A DNA stretch of 64,000 nucleotides from Acidiferrobacter thiooxydans (lineage in GTDB: Bacteria; Pseudomonadota; Gammaproteobacteria; Acidiferrobacterales; Acidiferrobacteraceae): the NCBI RefSeq assembly GCF_003333315.1, contig NZ_PSYR01000001.1:186001-250000 (forward strand). Direction: 5' to 3'. A model generated the notes under the pieces. That model was not told where the DNA came from. It made no database searches and saw only the letters and a list, made by a program, of their open reading frames with translations. The stretch's first letter is position 1. Each line of letters opens with the position of its first letter. A program made the position numbers and the translations under genes. Shown one piece after another: positions 51,612 through 62,492 of the stretch.

Positions 51612-52442
51612 TCACGGATCGATGATCAGGCCATGCCCCATGCCGTCCCGATAGAGTCGCGCCGACAAGGCCAGGGCCTCGTTCTTATCCGTCTCTGGCC
51701 CCAGGCGTACGAGATAGAGGTCGCGACCATCCACGTCGTCATGAAAGATCCGGGGGTCCGTGAGCCCCTTTTTGTCGAGGCGGCGCACCAGGCGTTCGGC
51801 GTCCTGATGGCGCGCGAAGGCGCCTACCTGCACAAAAAAGGCCCGGTGCGCCACGCGGTGGGCAGGGTGCGGCCCGAATACATCGGGTCCGCGATGATCG
51901 ACGGGGATCGGTCGGCGGTGGGTCTGGCCAGGCACTATACCCTCGACCTCCACGGGCGCGGTTCCGGTGGCGAGCATCCCCAAACGCGCGGCGGCGGCGT
52001 AGGACAGATCGATGATGCGCCCGGGATAGAATGGCCCACGGTCATTGACACGCACGATCACGGTCTTGTTGTTGTTGAGATTGCGTACGAGCACGTAGCA
52101 CGGCAGCGGCAGGACCTTGCTGGCCGCAGTCATGGCGTACATATTGTACGTCTCGCCGTCCGAGGTCTTTTGTCCATTGAACGGCAGGCCATACCAGGAG
52201 GCGATGCCGCGCTGGCGATAACCGGCGGCTGTCTTCAAGGGATAGTACGTGCGCCCGTCGACCGTGTAGGGGCTGTTGCCGTATGGGCTCAAGGCCAGCT
52301 TGTGGGGCACGACATTGCGCGTCGAAAGGTCCGCGGGATTGCGGTAACCGGTGCTCGGCAAAAAACCGCAACCGGCGAGCGCAAGGCTAAGGCCTAGACC
52401 GGCCGCGAGGCGCCTGCAGCCGGTTTTGAAACGACTGCCCAT
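51612..52442 (-). CDS. rlpA: Septal ring lytic transglycosylase RlpA family lipoprotein
   Basis: 276 residues from ATG 52442. Lipoprotein signal with lipobox LAGC (Cys about 25). The double-psi beta-barrel RlpA domain is readable: GIASWYGLPFNGQKTSDGETYNMYAMTAAS, VRVNDRGPFYPGRIIDLSYAAA; the C-terminal SPOR domain (AFFVQVGAFARHQDAERLVRRL) binds denuded glycan at the septum. It lies 85 bases after rodA. Confidence 0.94.
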   Translation of the reverse strand: MGSRFKTGCRRLAAGLGLSLALAGCGFLPSTGYRNPADLSTRNVVPHKLALSPYGNSPYTVDGRTYYPLKTAAGYRQRGIASWYGLPFNGQKTSDGETYNMYAMTAASKVLPLPCYVLVRNLNNNKTVIVRVNDRGPFYPGRIIDLSYAAAARLGMLATGTAPVEVEGIVPGQTHRRPIPVDHRGPDVFGPHPAHRVAHRAFFVQVGAFARHQDAERLVRRLDKKGLTDPRIFHDDVDGRDLYLVRLGPETDKNEALALSARLYRDGMGHGLIIDP

Positions 52443-52527
52443 GGGTCGAGGTCTCCTGTGAGAAATCCAGGGTACAGCACGCCCAGCCTCCACGGAAATC
52501 CTGGTCACGGACCCCGTGGACATCGCC

Positions 52528-53607
52528 TCAATTCACCAGACGGCGGTGGCTATGGATGCTCATGAGCACCCCGAGGCCCGCCATGATAATGATGAGTGAG
52601 GTACCGCCGTAGCTTAGCAGCGGCAATGGCACGCCAACCACGGGCAGTATCCCTGCGACCATGCCCATGTTGATGAAGACGTCAAAGAAAAACAGGATCG
52701 ACAAGGATCCGGCGAGCAGCCGAGAGTAGCTGTCCTGTGCGGAAAAGGCGATGCGCAGGCCGCGATAGACGATAAAGAGATAGAGGGCGAGCAGTGCCAG
52801 ATTACCGAGCAGGCCGAACTCCTGACAGAAAACCGCGAACGCAAAGTCGGTGGTGCTGTCTGGCAGAAAATGGAGGTGCGCCTGACTACTGTTCAGCCAG
52901 CCTTGTCCAAAAAGGCCGCCGGAGCCGACGGCGATCATGGCCTGGATGGCGTGATAGCCCGCCCCCAGGGGGTCGGCCTGCGGGTGGAACAGGATATAGA
53001 TGCGCTGGCGCTGATAATGGTGCAGGTGCGCCCACAGCACCGGGGCTGCGGCCGCCGCCAGCATAAGGACCGTGAGGATGGTGCGCCAGCCGATCCCCGC
53101 GAGGAACAAGACGATGAGGCCCGACAGCATGACGATCAGCGCCGTACCGAGATCCGGTTCTTTGGCGATCAAGAGGACGGGGATCAGCAGGATGAGGGCC
53201 GCGGCGATGATGCGCCCGAGGCGCGGCGGCAGGTGGCTGCGCGAAAAAAACCAGGACAAGGCCATGGGCACGAGCAGTTTCATGAACTCCGAGGGCTGCA
53301 GGGACAGCGGTCCCAGGGCGATCCAGCGGCGGGCGCCGAAGCGCACGACGCCGATCGCCAAAACCGCGGCCAGGCCAAGTACCCCGACGACAAAGGCCGG
53401 GACCGACCAGCGCCGATAGGATTCCGGGGGGATCTGGGCGACGGCTATCATGACCACAAACCCGATGGCCAGGCGCACGGCATCACTCAACGCGAAGTCG
53501 ATACTTTCCCCGCTGGCGCTATAGAGGACCACCAGGCTTATGGCCGCGAGGATGGTCAGTGCGCTAAAAAGCGGTTTGTCGATATGCCAGCGTTCGAAGA
53601 GCGTCAT
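52528..53607 (-). CDS. rodA: Rod-shape peptidoglycan glycosyltransferase RodA (MrdB)
   Basis: SEDS-family polymerase of 359 residues with ten predicted membrane helices. Visible: LYSASG in helix 1, the catalytic-loop Asp in AKEPDLGTALIVMLSGL, FHPQADPLGAGYHAIQAMIAVGSGGLFGQGW, and the C-terminal GIPVVGVPLPLLSYGGTSL-type motif (reads ILPVVGVPLPLLSYGGTSL). Works with PBP2, encoded just upstream (four-base overlap). Confidence 0.97.
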   Translation of the reverse strand: MTLFERWHIDKPLFSALTILAAISLVVLYSASGESIDFALSDAVRLAIGFVVMIAVAQIPPESYRRWSVPAFVVGVLGLAAVLAIGVVRFGARRWIALGPLSLQPSEFMKLLVPMALSWFFSRSHLPPRLGRIIAAALILLIPVLLIAKEPDLGTALIVMLSGLIVLFLAGIGWRTILTVLMLAAAAAPVLWAHLHHYQRQRIYILFHPQADPLGAGYHAIQAMIAVGSGGLFGQGWLNSSQAHLHFLPDSTTDFAFAVFCQEFGLLGNLALLALYLFIVYRGLRIAFSAQDSYSRLLAGSLSILFFFDVFINMGMVAGILPVVGVPLPLLSYGGTSLIIIMAGLGVLMSIHSHRRLVN

Positions 53608-55484
53608 GGACTGATCCTTGCCTGCGCGATCTGCGGTCGCAACTGATTCTGCGGCCGCGCATGGACATGGCCCAGGAGGTAGAAGTTCATGAGGGCGCGC
53701 GCGATCGGGGCTGCGGCCAGTGCCCCAAAGCCCGCGTGCTCGACGACCACCGCGATCGCGATGCGTGGATGGCTGACCGGCGCGAAGGCGATGAACAGCG
53801 CATCGGAGCGGATATGTTTTCCCTTGAAGCCGGGCGCCGCGCTCCAGAGCTGGGCGGTCCCGGTCTTGCCGGCGACCTTGTACGGGAGGCCGTAGGCGAT
53901 GCCGCGCGCGGTCCCGTGCGGGCCTTCGACCACCTGTGTCATGTCTCGGATCAATTGCTTCAGGCTATTCTTGCGGCGCCGGGGCACGGCCGGATAGGCA
54001 TAGGGTTTGCGGAAGCGAACATGGTGCGTGACCGGGTTTACGACCCCACGTACCACCTCCGGACGCATACGGATGCCGTGATGGGCGATGGCGGCCACTG
54101 CGTCGGCGAGCTGCAGGGGCGTGACCAGCAAGGGGCCCTGACCGATACCCGTGATCACCGTCTGTCCTGGATACCAGGGTCTGCCGCTCGCCTTGATCCA
54201 GGCCTTGGTAGGCACGAGCCCCCGATATTCGCCGGGGAGATCGATGCCGGTGCGGTGTCCGAACCCGAAATCGGTGAGATAGCGGGTCATGCGGTTGATG
54301 CCCTGTTTGAAGGCCAGACGGTAAAAGTATACGTCGCAGGACTGCTCTATGGCGTCTTTCAGGTCCACGCGGCCCATGCCGAGCGGTTTCCAGCAGTGGA
54401 AGAGGTGCGTGCTATGGGGCAGGTGATAATAGCCGGGACATGTGATGTATTTGTGCGGATGGAACCACCGGGTCTGCAGGGCGGCGTAGGCGTAGAACGG
54501 CTTTATGGTAGAGCCTGGCGGGTACAGGCCGTTCAGCGCGCGGTTGTCCAGGGGGCCATTGGGGTTGGTCGCAAGCGCCTTGTAGGCCTTCTCGCGTATG
54601 CCTACGACAAACGGGTTGGGATCGTAGATGGGGCTGCTTATGAACGTAAGGACCGCGCCGGTACGGGGATTCAGGGCGACCACGGTGCCCGGTCGGTTAT
54701 TGAGCATCTGCTCGCCGATCGCCTGCATCTGGGCGTCTATATTCAGGTAGAGGTTGTGGCCGGCGTGCGGCAGTATGCGTTTTAGCACCTTGACCGCCCG
54801 CCCGCGTGCGTCCATCTCGACATCCTTGTACCCTATGCGCCCCATCAGTTCCTTCTGATAGCTTTTCTCGACCCCCATCTGACCGATGTCGCGGTAGCCG
54901 ACATAGCGGTCGGCGTTGCGCCCATGCAATTCGGTCTGGGTGATGCGGCTTACATATCCTATGGCGGCGGTGGCCAGACCGCCGAGGGGATAATAGCGGC
55001 GCAGCTGGGCGTGCAGGGTCGCGCCGGTCAGGCGGGTGAGGTTTACCGCCACGCGTGCCGCCTCGGCCTCGCTCAGGTGCGCGCGCAGCGTGACGCTTTG
55101 AAACGGCTTGTGTTGCGTAAGACGCCTGCGAAACTCACGGATATCCTGCGCATTCAACGCCACGAGTGGCCTCAGTTTAGCGAGCAGCCGGTCCATGTTC
55201 GGGACGCGATCGGGCGTCACCTGGAGTGTAAAGACCGGGAAGTCGTCGGCTAGCACCACGCCGTTGCGATCCAGGATGAGCCCGCGGGCCGGGGCGATCG
55301 GTACCGGGCTTACGCGGTTGTCCTGTGCCAGGGTGGCATAGTAGCGGTGCTTGACAACCTGCAGATAGCCCAGGCGCATGAGCAGACCGAGGACCAGCAG
55401 TGTCCCGAGAACCGCGGCAACCCATATGCGCGATTCGAATAGCCGCAGCTCCTGGGAGTCGTTTTTGAGGGGAATGATGCGCAT
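53604..55484 (-). CDS. mrdA: Penicillin-binding protein 2 (peptidoglycan D,D-transpeptidase MrdA)
   Basis: 626 residues: one N-terminal membrane anchor (about 19-42), the PBP dimer/pedestal domain (about 60-230) and the transpeptidase domain. Catalytic motifs are YPPGSTIKPFYAY (SxxK), EQSCDVYFY (SxD/N) and AGKTGTAQLW (KTG). It cross-links glycan strands during elongation with RodA. Starts four bases after the mreD stop. Confidence 0.97.
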   Translation of the reverse strand: MRIIPLKNDSQELRLFESRIWVAAVLGTLLVLGLLMRLGYLQVVKHRYYATLAQDNRVSPVPIAPARGLILDRNGVVLADDFPVFTLQVTPDRVPNMDRLLAKLRPLVALNAQDIREFRRRLTQHKPFQSVTLRAHLSEAEAARVAVNLTRLTGATLHAQLRRYYPLGGLATAAIGYVSRITQTELHGRNADRYVGYRDIGQMGVEKSYQKELMGRIGYKDVEMDARGRAVKVLKRILPHAGHNLYLNIDAQMQAIGEQMLNNRPGTVVALNPRTGAVLTFISSPIYDPNPFVVGIREKAYKALATNPNGPLDNRALNGLYPPGSTIKPFYAYAALQTRWFHPHKYITCPGYYHLPHSTHLFHCWKPLGMGRVDLKDAIEQSCDVYFYRLAFKQGINRMTRYLTDFGFGHRTGIDLPGEYRGLVPTKAWIKASGRPWYPGQTVITGIGQGPLLVTPLQLADAVAAIAHHGIRMRPEVVRGVVNPVTHHVRFRKPYAYPAVPRRRKNSLKQLIRDMTQVVEGPHGTARGIAYGLPYKVAGKTGTAQLWSAAPGFKGKHIRSDALFIAFAPVSHPRIAIAVVVEHAGFGALAAAPIARALMNFYLLGHVHARPQNQLRPQIAQARISP

Positions 55485-55487
55485 GGC

Positions 55488-55979
55488 TCAGCTGATCTTG
55501 GCGCGCCGGCGCACCTCCCGGAGGATGGTGAACAACACCGGCCACACGATGACGTTGGCAATCATGGGCGCGGTGTCGCGCCACAGCGGCGGCGTACCAT
55601 GAACCAGCGATTTTATCATGATAACCATAAGGTCGCTAATGGCGATCAAAGTTCCCACGGCCAGCGCCTGCTGGGAGCGCGGAAACATGCGCAGTCGCAG
55701 CGTGAAATGCAGCGCCAGAAAGGCCAGCAAGGCCTTTGCCAGGGCCTGCTCCCCGAGCAGGGAGCCGTAGAGCGCATCCAGAAAGAGCCCCACGATCCAG
55801 CCGCTGCCGACGCCTATGCGTTCGGGCACCGCCATACACCAGTAGACCAGCACCAAAGACACCCAGTCGGGCCGCAACAGTCGCACGGAGTCGGGCAGCG
55901 GGATGATCGCCAGCATCATCGCCAACACAAAGCTCGCCAATATGAGCAGGCGCTGTTTCAGTGTGAGCGGGTTATCCAT
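55488..55979 (-). CDS. mreD: Rod-shape-determining protein MreD
   Basis: 163-residue inner-membrane protein with about five helices, from ATG 55979; MDNPLTLKQRLLILASFVLAMMLAIIPLP and RPDWVSLVLVYWCMAVPERIGVGSGWIVGLFLDALYGSLLGEQAL match MreD. It links MreC/MreB to RodA-PBP2. It overlaps mreC by eight bases. Confidence 0.94.
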   Translation of the reverse strand: MDNPLTLKQRLLILASFVLAMMLAIIPLPDSVRLLRPDWVSLVLVYWCMAVPERIGVGSGWIVGLFLDALYGSLLGEQALAKALLAFLALHFTLRLRMFPRSQQALAVGTLIAISDLMVIMIKSLVHGTPPLWRDTAPMIANVIVWPVLFTILREVRRRAKIS

Positions 55980-56835
55980 GATGCGTGTCCCGTGCCCCGG
56001 TTTGTGCGCGCGGCCATAGCAGCAACACGTGCGTGTGATAGGTGAGGTGCGCAAGCGGCACGGCGCGGACATTCAGGAAGGCGAGATTGGGGTTGCTCGT
56101 GACCTTTGTGACGCGCGCCACCGGGTAGCCTGGCGGGTAGATGCCTCCGAGCCCCGAACTCACAAAAACGTCGCCTGGACGGATATCGGCCGTCACCGTC
56201 AGGTAGGGGATCTTCACGCGGTGGAGTGATCCGGTCCCAAAGACGATGGCGCGCAGGCCGTTGCGCTCGGAGATCACCGGTACCCCGCTGTCGGGGTCTG
56301 TGATCAGCATCACCTCGCTGGTGTCCCGGTTCACCGACACCACCTGCCCCACTATGCCGTGCGCGTCGATGACGGCCTGTCCGATGAATACATGGTCGTT
56401 CCGTCCCTCATCCAGGGTCAGATGCTGCTTGAAGGGGCCCGAACCCACATCCAGGACGCGCGCGAGACCCGCGCGGTAGCCGGGGATCGCGGACCCATGG
56501 AGCAGGGCGGTCAGGTGCCTGACCTCAAGACGCAGGGCGGCGAGCCGGGACGCCTCGATCTCCAGGCGCCGCGCGCGCGCCCTGAGACGCGCGTTTTCCT
56601 GGCGCAGGCGGCTATTGAGACGCAGATCCCGGCGGGCGTCGTGTATCAGCGCGAAGGGCAGCGCCGTGAGTTCCTGAAGGGGGTGGCCGGCGCGCAGGAT
56701 GGTGCCACGCACTGCGCGCACGTCGCGGTTATGGTGGGCATCCATCACCATCAGGGCCACGGACGCGCAGGCGAACAGAATCAGCTTGGCGAGATTGGAC
56801 GGCCGCTTGACAGACCAGCCTAGAAATGTGCCCAT
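55972..56835 (-). CDS. mreC: Rod-shape-determining protein MreC
   Basis: 287 residues from ATG 56835. One membrane anchor (about 18-34), a coiled coil (about 60-100, LRLNSRLRQENARLRARARRLEIEASRLAALRLEVRHL) and the C-terminal beta-domains with AVIDAHGIVGQVVSVNRDTSEVMLITDPDSGVPV and RPGDVFVSSGLGGIYPPGYPVARV. The protein activates PBP2 in the elongasome. It lies 64 bases after the mreB stop. Confidence 0.95.
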   Translation of the reverse strand: MGTFLGWSVKRPSNLAKLILFACASVALMVMDAHHNRDVRAVRGTILRAGHPLQELTALPFALIHDARRDLRLNSRLRQENARLRARARRLEIEASRLAALRLEVRHLTALLHGSAIPGYRAGLARVLDVGSGPFKQHLTLDEGRNDHVFIGQAVIDAHGIVGQVVSVNRDTSEVMLITDPDSGVPVISERNGLRAIVFGTGSLHRVKIPYLTVTADIRPGDVFVSSGLGGIYPPGYPVARVTKVTSNPNLAFLNVRAVPLAHLTYHTHVLLLWPRAQTGARDTHHG

Positions 56836-56899
56836 GCGTTTACCACAAGTGTTGCAACAAGGCGGCGGTTGCGTAACCGTGCCGGCGCCGCCCAGGGGG

Positions 56900-57994
<1,095 letters not shown>

Positions 57995-58079
57995 CTATCA
58001 ACCGCTCCCCCCGGGTTCAACCGGAGACCGAAATGTGGTAGCGTGCAACGGATCAACGTGACTATACGGGTTAGCGGCC

Positions 58080-58361
58080 TTGGACGCGAAAGATATCGAA
58101 AAGGTGGCGCACCTCGCCCGTCTGGGTTTGAGTGGGGCGGAGCGGGAGGCCTACGCGCAGGATCTGTCCCGGATACTCGATCTGGTGTCGCACATGAATG
58201 CCGTCGCCACCGATGGGGTGGAGCCCATGACCCACCCCGATACGGCCGGCCTCAGGCTGCGCGCGGATGCGGTTCATCAGGAAATCGACCGCAACCAGCT
58301 CATGGCCGTGGCCCCTGAGGCCCGCGACGGCCTCTATCTCGTGCCCAGGGTCATCGAGTGA
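58080..58361 (+). CDS. gatC: Asp-tRNA(Asn)/Glu-tRNA(Gln) amidotransferase subunit GatC
   Basis: 93 residues. TTG start at 58080 (no ATG available in frame ahead of the conserved IEKVAHLARLGLSGAER). The C-terminal part RADAVHQEIDRNQLMAVAPEARDGLYLVPRVIE is typical. GatC clamps GatA and GatB together. The SD is weak. First gene of gatCAB. Confidence 0.92.
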   Translation: MDAKDIEKVAHLARLGLSGAEREAYAQDLSRILDLVSHMNAVATDGVEPMTHPDTAGLRLRADAVHQEIDRNQLMAVAPEARDGLYLVPRVIE

Positions 58362-58443
58362 GACCCCAGTGCTGCGCGCACGCCGCCCACCCATAGATTT
58401 TCAGGATGCATAGTCGCAGGCATCACCCTTCAAGGACCTCCCG

Positions 58444-59888
58444 TTGACGCTTACGATCACGAAGATTGCCGAGGATCTCGCTGCCGGCCGTTGCTCCAGC
58501 CGCGAACTCGTGGACGACGCCCTGGCGCGCATCAAGACCCACGCCGCGCTGAATACCTTCATCACCCTGGATGAGGAAGCGGCGCGCCGCGACGCCGAGG
58601 CCGCTGATCGCGCGCGGCGCGCGGGGGGCAGGGGGATGCTCGCTGGTGTGCCGATCGCGCACAAGGACATCTTTTGTACCGCGGGCGTCAAGACCACCTG
58701 CGCCTCGCGGATGCTCGCCGATTTCGTGCCGCCTTACGACGCCACCGTGGTCCGGAAGATGAAGGCCGCCGGCTGTGTCATGGTCGGCAAGACCAATATG
58801 GATGAGTTTGCCATGGGCTCGTCCAACGAGACCTCCTATTTCGGTCCGGTCCGCAACCCCTGGGATCGCGAGCGCGTGCCGGGCGGGAGCTCGGGGGGTC
58901 GGCGGCGGCGGTCGCCGCGCGCCTCGTGCCGGCTGCCACCGGGACCGATACCGGCGGGTCCATTCGTCAGCCCGCTGCGCTCTGCGGCATCACCGGTCTC
59001 AAGCCGAGCTATGGCCGGGTCTCGCGCTATGGGTTGATCGCCTTCGCATCCTCGCTCGATCAGGCCGGCCCCATGGCGCAGACGGCCGAGGATTGCGCGC
59101 ATCTGCTGACGGCGATGGCCGGCTTCGATGAACGTGACGCCACCTCGCTGGATGTCCCGGTACCGGACTATGCCGCCGAATTGGGCAAGGACCTGAAGGG
59201 GTTGCGTATAGGGGTCGTTGCGGAGCATTTCGCAGAGGGCATCGAGCCTGGCGTGGCGGAGGTCGTGCGCGAGGCCCTGCGCGAGTATGAGCGGCAGGGT
59301 GCGCGTTTGGTCGACGTAAGCCTCCCCAATAGCGCCCATGCCGTGCCCTGCTATTACGTGTTGGCGCCCGCCGAGGCCTCCTCGAATCTCGCGCGTTACG
59401 ACGGGGTACGGTACGGCTATCGCGTGCCGGAGTACCAGGATCTCGAGGATATGTACAAAAAGACCCGCAGCCAGGGGTTCGGGTCCGAGGTCAAGCGGCG
59501 CATCATGGTCGGCACCTATGCGTTGTCGGCCGGCTACTATGATGCCTATTATGTGAAGGCCCTGAAGCTGCGGCGTCTCATCGCCGATGATTTCGCCCGC
59601 GCCTTTGCGCAATGCGACATCCTTGCAGGCCCGGTGTCCCCGTCCACGGCCTTTGCCCTGGGGGCCAAGAACACCGACCCCGTGTCGATGTACTTAAATG
59701 ACATCTTCACCATCCCGGTCAACCTCGCTGGGCTCCCGGCGCTGTCGTTGCCTGCGGGATTTGCCGGTGGGCTGCCGGTCGGTCTGCAGCTCATAGGCCG
59801 CTATCTGGACGAGGCGCGCCTCCTGAATGCCGCGCACCGATTTCAACAGGCCACCGACTGGCACGCCCGCGTGCCGGCTGGGATCTAG
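58444..59888 (+). CDS. gatA: Amidotransferase subunit GatA, apparent one-base deletion
   Basis: Amidase subunit that releases ammonia from glutamine. The first frame (TTG 58444, AAGGA seven bases upstream) reads normally to VPGGSSGG, then turns into Arg/Pro-rich nonsense. The correct continuation, [28 protein letters not shown], is in the frame one base off (open from 58926, stop 59888). Adding one G to the six-G run at 58893-58898 gives [19 protein letters not shown], the exact amidase signature, and a product of about 481 residues. The Ser-cis-Ser-Lys triad (HKDIFC Lys, GSSGGS Ser, TGGSI Ser) would then be complete. A sequencing error is the likeliest cause. Confidence 0.9.
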
Positions 59889-59897
59889 GAGGCGACC

Positions 59898-61331
59898 ATG
59901 GAGTGGGAGACGGTCATCGGCCTCGAGGTGCATGCCCAGCTGAAGACGCAGAGCAAGATCTTTTCGGCATCGCCGACCGCTTATGGCGCCGCGCCCAATA
60001 CGCAGGCCAACGTCGTGGATGCGGCGTTCCCCGGGGTCCTGCCGGTCTTGAACGGCGAGGCGGTGCGCATGGCCGCCCGGTTTGGGGTTGCCATCGGCGC
60101 GACCGTGCACAGGCGTTCGGTGTTCGCGCGCAAGAACTACTTCTATCCGGATCTGCCCAAGGGCTACCAGATCAGCCAGTACGAACACCCGATCGTCGAA
60201 CGCGGGCGGCTTGTGATCACGACACCGACCGGCGAGAAGACCATCGGCATCACCCGCGCCCACCTCGAGGAGGATGCCGGCAAGTCATTGCACGAGGACA
60301 TGGGCGGCTTTACCGGTATCGACCTCAATCGCGCCGGTACCCCGCTTCTGGAGATCGTCTCCGAGCCGGATATGCGCTCGGCGGCCGAGGCGGTGGCCTA
60401 CCTGAAGACCCTGCACACCCTGGTCCGCTATCTCGATATCTGCGATGGCAACATGCAGGAGGGCTCGTTCCGCTGCGATGCGAATGTGTCGGTCCGCCCC
60501 TTGGGGCAGGCGCGGCTTGGGACGCGTGCCGAACTGAAGAACATCAACTCCTTCCGCTTCGTGGAGCGCGCCATCGACTACGAGGTACGCCGCCAGATCG
60601 CCCTGATCTCCGCCGGTGGCGAAGTGCGCCAGGAGACCCGCCTCTATGACTCGGCGCGCGACGAGACGCGTTCGATGCGCAGCAAGGAAGAGGCCAACGA
60701 TTACCGATACTTCCCCGATCCGGACCTACCGGCGCTAGTGTTGACCGAGGCCTTTCTGGCCGAGGTGAAAGACGCCATGCCCGAGCTGCCGGACGCCAAG
60801 CGGCAGCGGTTCGGCGTCCAGTACGGTCTGTCCGCTTATGACGCCGGGGTCCTGACGGCAAGTCGGGAACTCGCGCAGTATTACGAGGACGCGGTGGCGG
60901 CGGCTGGGGTCGAGCCCAAACTCGTCGCCAACTGGGTAACCGGCGAACTCGCCGCGCGCCTCAATGAGGATGGGCTCGATATCGTCGATTCCCGGGTCAG
61001 GGCCGCGGCCCTGGCGGGTCTCTTGCGCCGTATCGCCGACGGCACGGTGTCGGGGAAGGCGGCGAAAGACGTCTTCGAGGCCATGTGGGCGGGCGAAGGC
61101 GATGCCGATGCCGTCATCGCCGCGCGCGGCCTGCGCCAGATCTCGGATGACTCTGCGATCGAGGAGGTCGTAAGGCAGGTCATCGCGGCCAACCCGAAAC
61201 AATTGGCCCAATATCGGGCCGGCGAGGAGAAGGTGTTCACCTTTTTCGTGGGGCAGACCATGAAGGCCAGTCGCGGCAAGGCCAACCCCGCCAAGGTCAA
61301 CGAGATTCTCAAGCGGCTCCTGGCGTCCTAG
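59898..61331 (+). CDS. gatB: Amidotransferase subunit GatB
   Basis: 477 residues. Kinase/tRNA-binding subunit that phosphorylates Glu- or Asp-charged tRNA before amidation. [60 protein letters not shown] and [11 protein letters not shown] are signature blocks; the C-terminal YqeY-like domain is present. It starts nine bases after gatA. With GatC and GatA it corrects misacylated Glu-tRNA(Gln) or Asp-tRNA(Asn). Confidence 0.97.
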   Translation: MEWETVIGLEVHAQLKTQSKIFSASPTAYGAAPNTQANVVDAAFPGVLPVLNGEAVRMAARFGVAIGATVHRRSVFARKNYFYPDLPKGYQISQYEHPIVERGRLVITTPTGEKTIGITRAHLEEDAGKSLHEDMGGFTGIDLNRAGTPLLEIVSEPDMRSAAEAVAYLKTLHTLVRYLDICDGNMQEGSFRCDANVSVRPLGQARLGTRAELKNINSFRFVERAIDYEVRRQIALISAGGEVRQETRLYDSARDETRSMRSKEEANDYRYFPDPDLPALVLTEAFLAEVKDAMPELPDAKRQRFGVQYGLSAYDAGVLTASRELAQYYEDAVAAAGVEPKLVANWVTGELAARLNEDGLDIVDSRVRAAALAGLLRRIADGTVSGKAAKDVFEAMWAGEGDADAVIAARGLRQISDDSAIEEVVRQVIAANPKQLAQYRAGEEKVFTFFVGQTMKASRGKANPAKVNEILKRLLAS

Positions 61332-61390
61332 CCCGATATAGGGGCTCCCGCTGCATGGCAAGATCGTCTCGGTCTTTGGAATCAGGGTTG
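61331..61390 (-). repeat. Dispersed ~55-bp element, copy 3
   Basis: Begins at the last base of the gatB stop codon: GCCCGATATAGGG, CTCCC, TGGCAAG, TCTTTGG, AATCAGGGTTG. Read in reverse complement it lines up with copy 2 (28611-28662) along its whole length with small gaps, and also matches ATCAGG-TTG-ACG beyond the copy 2 start. Confidence 0.7.
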
Positions 61391-61703
61391 GACGGCTCAC
61401 ATATATCCGGCCTCTGATGCTCCGTCGCTGCGAGCCCTGGGGAGAGGCGAGACCTGCAGCAACAGCGCGCGCCCTTAGAGACGCCGTTTCTCCGCATGTG
61501 GCGACTGGTCGAGCCGGTACCAAGACGCTCGATGGCGTAGTGCGGCAGCCGCTCGTACAACGGTTTCGCCTCTTCCTGGGCCCGGGTCAGCAACCGCTGA
61601 TGCACCGATTGTGCGATATTGGCGAGCGGCCGGTGGGTCCCTTAAGCGCCTCGAGATACGGCATTGTGTGGCCGCGCCCCGCCTCGACAAGGCCTAGGTG
61701 CCG
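61391..61703. other. Region between gatB and the methyltransferase gene
   Basis: 313 bases without a credible gene. Minus-strand frames of 70-98 codons cross it, with products that share helical stretches in two different frames (KPLYERLPHYAIERLG in one, VRAAAALRHRASW in another), so it could be a decayed gene, but I recognise no family. No RNA gene or terminator is clear. Confidence 0.4.
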
Positions 61704-62429
61704 CTATTGCCTCTTTTCACCGCAGACCACGATCAAGGCGCCCAGCGGCAAAGTGCGGGGGAGTATGCGCTCGGCAAGCCGCGCCACGGGCCCGGCGGAT
61801 GGCAAGAATACCGCGGAGCGGATGCTGATCCCGCGCACCGCCATCCCCGAAAACAGCGCCTTCACTTCGCGCGCATCGTGCCACCGGGCCCCCCGGTAGG
61901 CGCCTTGTCCGCCATGTCGCCCCTTCGCACGATAGAGCAGACTCGTGCGATTCAGCCACCCGATGGCGAAGTGCCGCCGCGTCACCCGCACGATTTCCGC
62001 CACCGCCCGTCGTTCGTCGCTTATGAAGCATAACGCGGCAATCGATACGACATGGTCGAAGGTGTCGTCCGCGAACGGCAAGGCCCGACCGTCCCCTGCC
62101 ACCCATTGCCCGGCGGGACCCGGCTGGGCACGCGCAAAGGACAGCCAGTCGCTGCGGACATCGAGGCCCGTCACCGCCAAACCCTGGCGCGCGAATCGGC
62201 GGGTGAACCACCCGCTGCCGCAACCGACATCCAGCAGCGTCTCGCCTTCGCGCGCACCCAGGGCCGCAGCCAGCAGCGCGAATTCCGTGGTACCAATCCA
62301 TCGGCCGCGTGGGCTTTCATACCAGGCGTCGTAGGAAGCGGCGTCCTGGGTCAGGGTCGTGCCTTTGTGTGCCGCTGATGCCTTGCCCGGCATTGCCAGG
62401 CCCGGTCCTTGACCCGCATCGGCAGTCAT
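61704..62429 (-). CDS. Class I SAM-dependent methyltransferase
   Basis: 241 residues. UbiE/Methyltransf_11 type: ETLLDVGCGSGWFTRRFARQGL (motif I), AVTGLDVRSDWL (acidic loop), WVAGDGRALPFADDTFDHVVSIAALCF (motif II/III). N-terminal SYDAWYESPRGRWIGTTEFALL is common to small-molecule methyltransferases. Several in-frame starts exist within the first 16 residues. Substrate unknown. It may be regulated with the LysR gene upstream or stand alone. Confidence 0.85.
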   Translation of the reverse strand: MTADAGQGPGLAMPGKASAAHKGTTLTQDAASYDAWYESPRGRWIGTTEFALLAAALGAREGETLLDVGCGSGWFTRRFARQGLAVTGLDVRSDWLSFARAQPGPAGQWVAGDGRALPFADDTFDHVVSIAALCFISDERRAVAEIVRVTRRHFAIGWLNRTSLLYRAKGRHGGQGAYRGARWHDAREVKALFSGMAVRGISIRSAVFLPSAGPVARLAERILPRTLPLGALIVVCGEKRQ

Positions 62430-62492
62430 CCCCTATCCCTCGTCGTCGTCATCTCGCGCCAGCCGGCCCACCTGGAACTACTCCCGCCACCA

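Noticed and set aside
58893-58898. Programmed frameshifting in gatA
   Set aside because: There is no slippery heptamer in the right phase and no stimulatory hairpin evident, and an identical lesion in an unrelated gene points to homopolymer error.
61309-61605. 98-codon minus-strand frame after gatB
   Set aside because: It overlaps the gatB end and repeat copy 3; no homologous family recognised, coding potential uncertain. Kept only as a note in the region entry.
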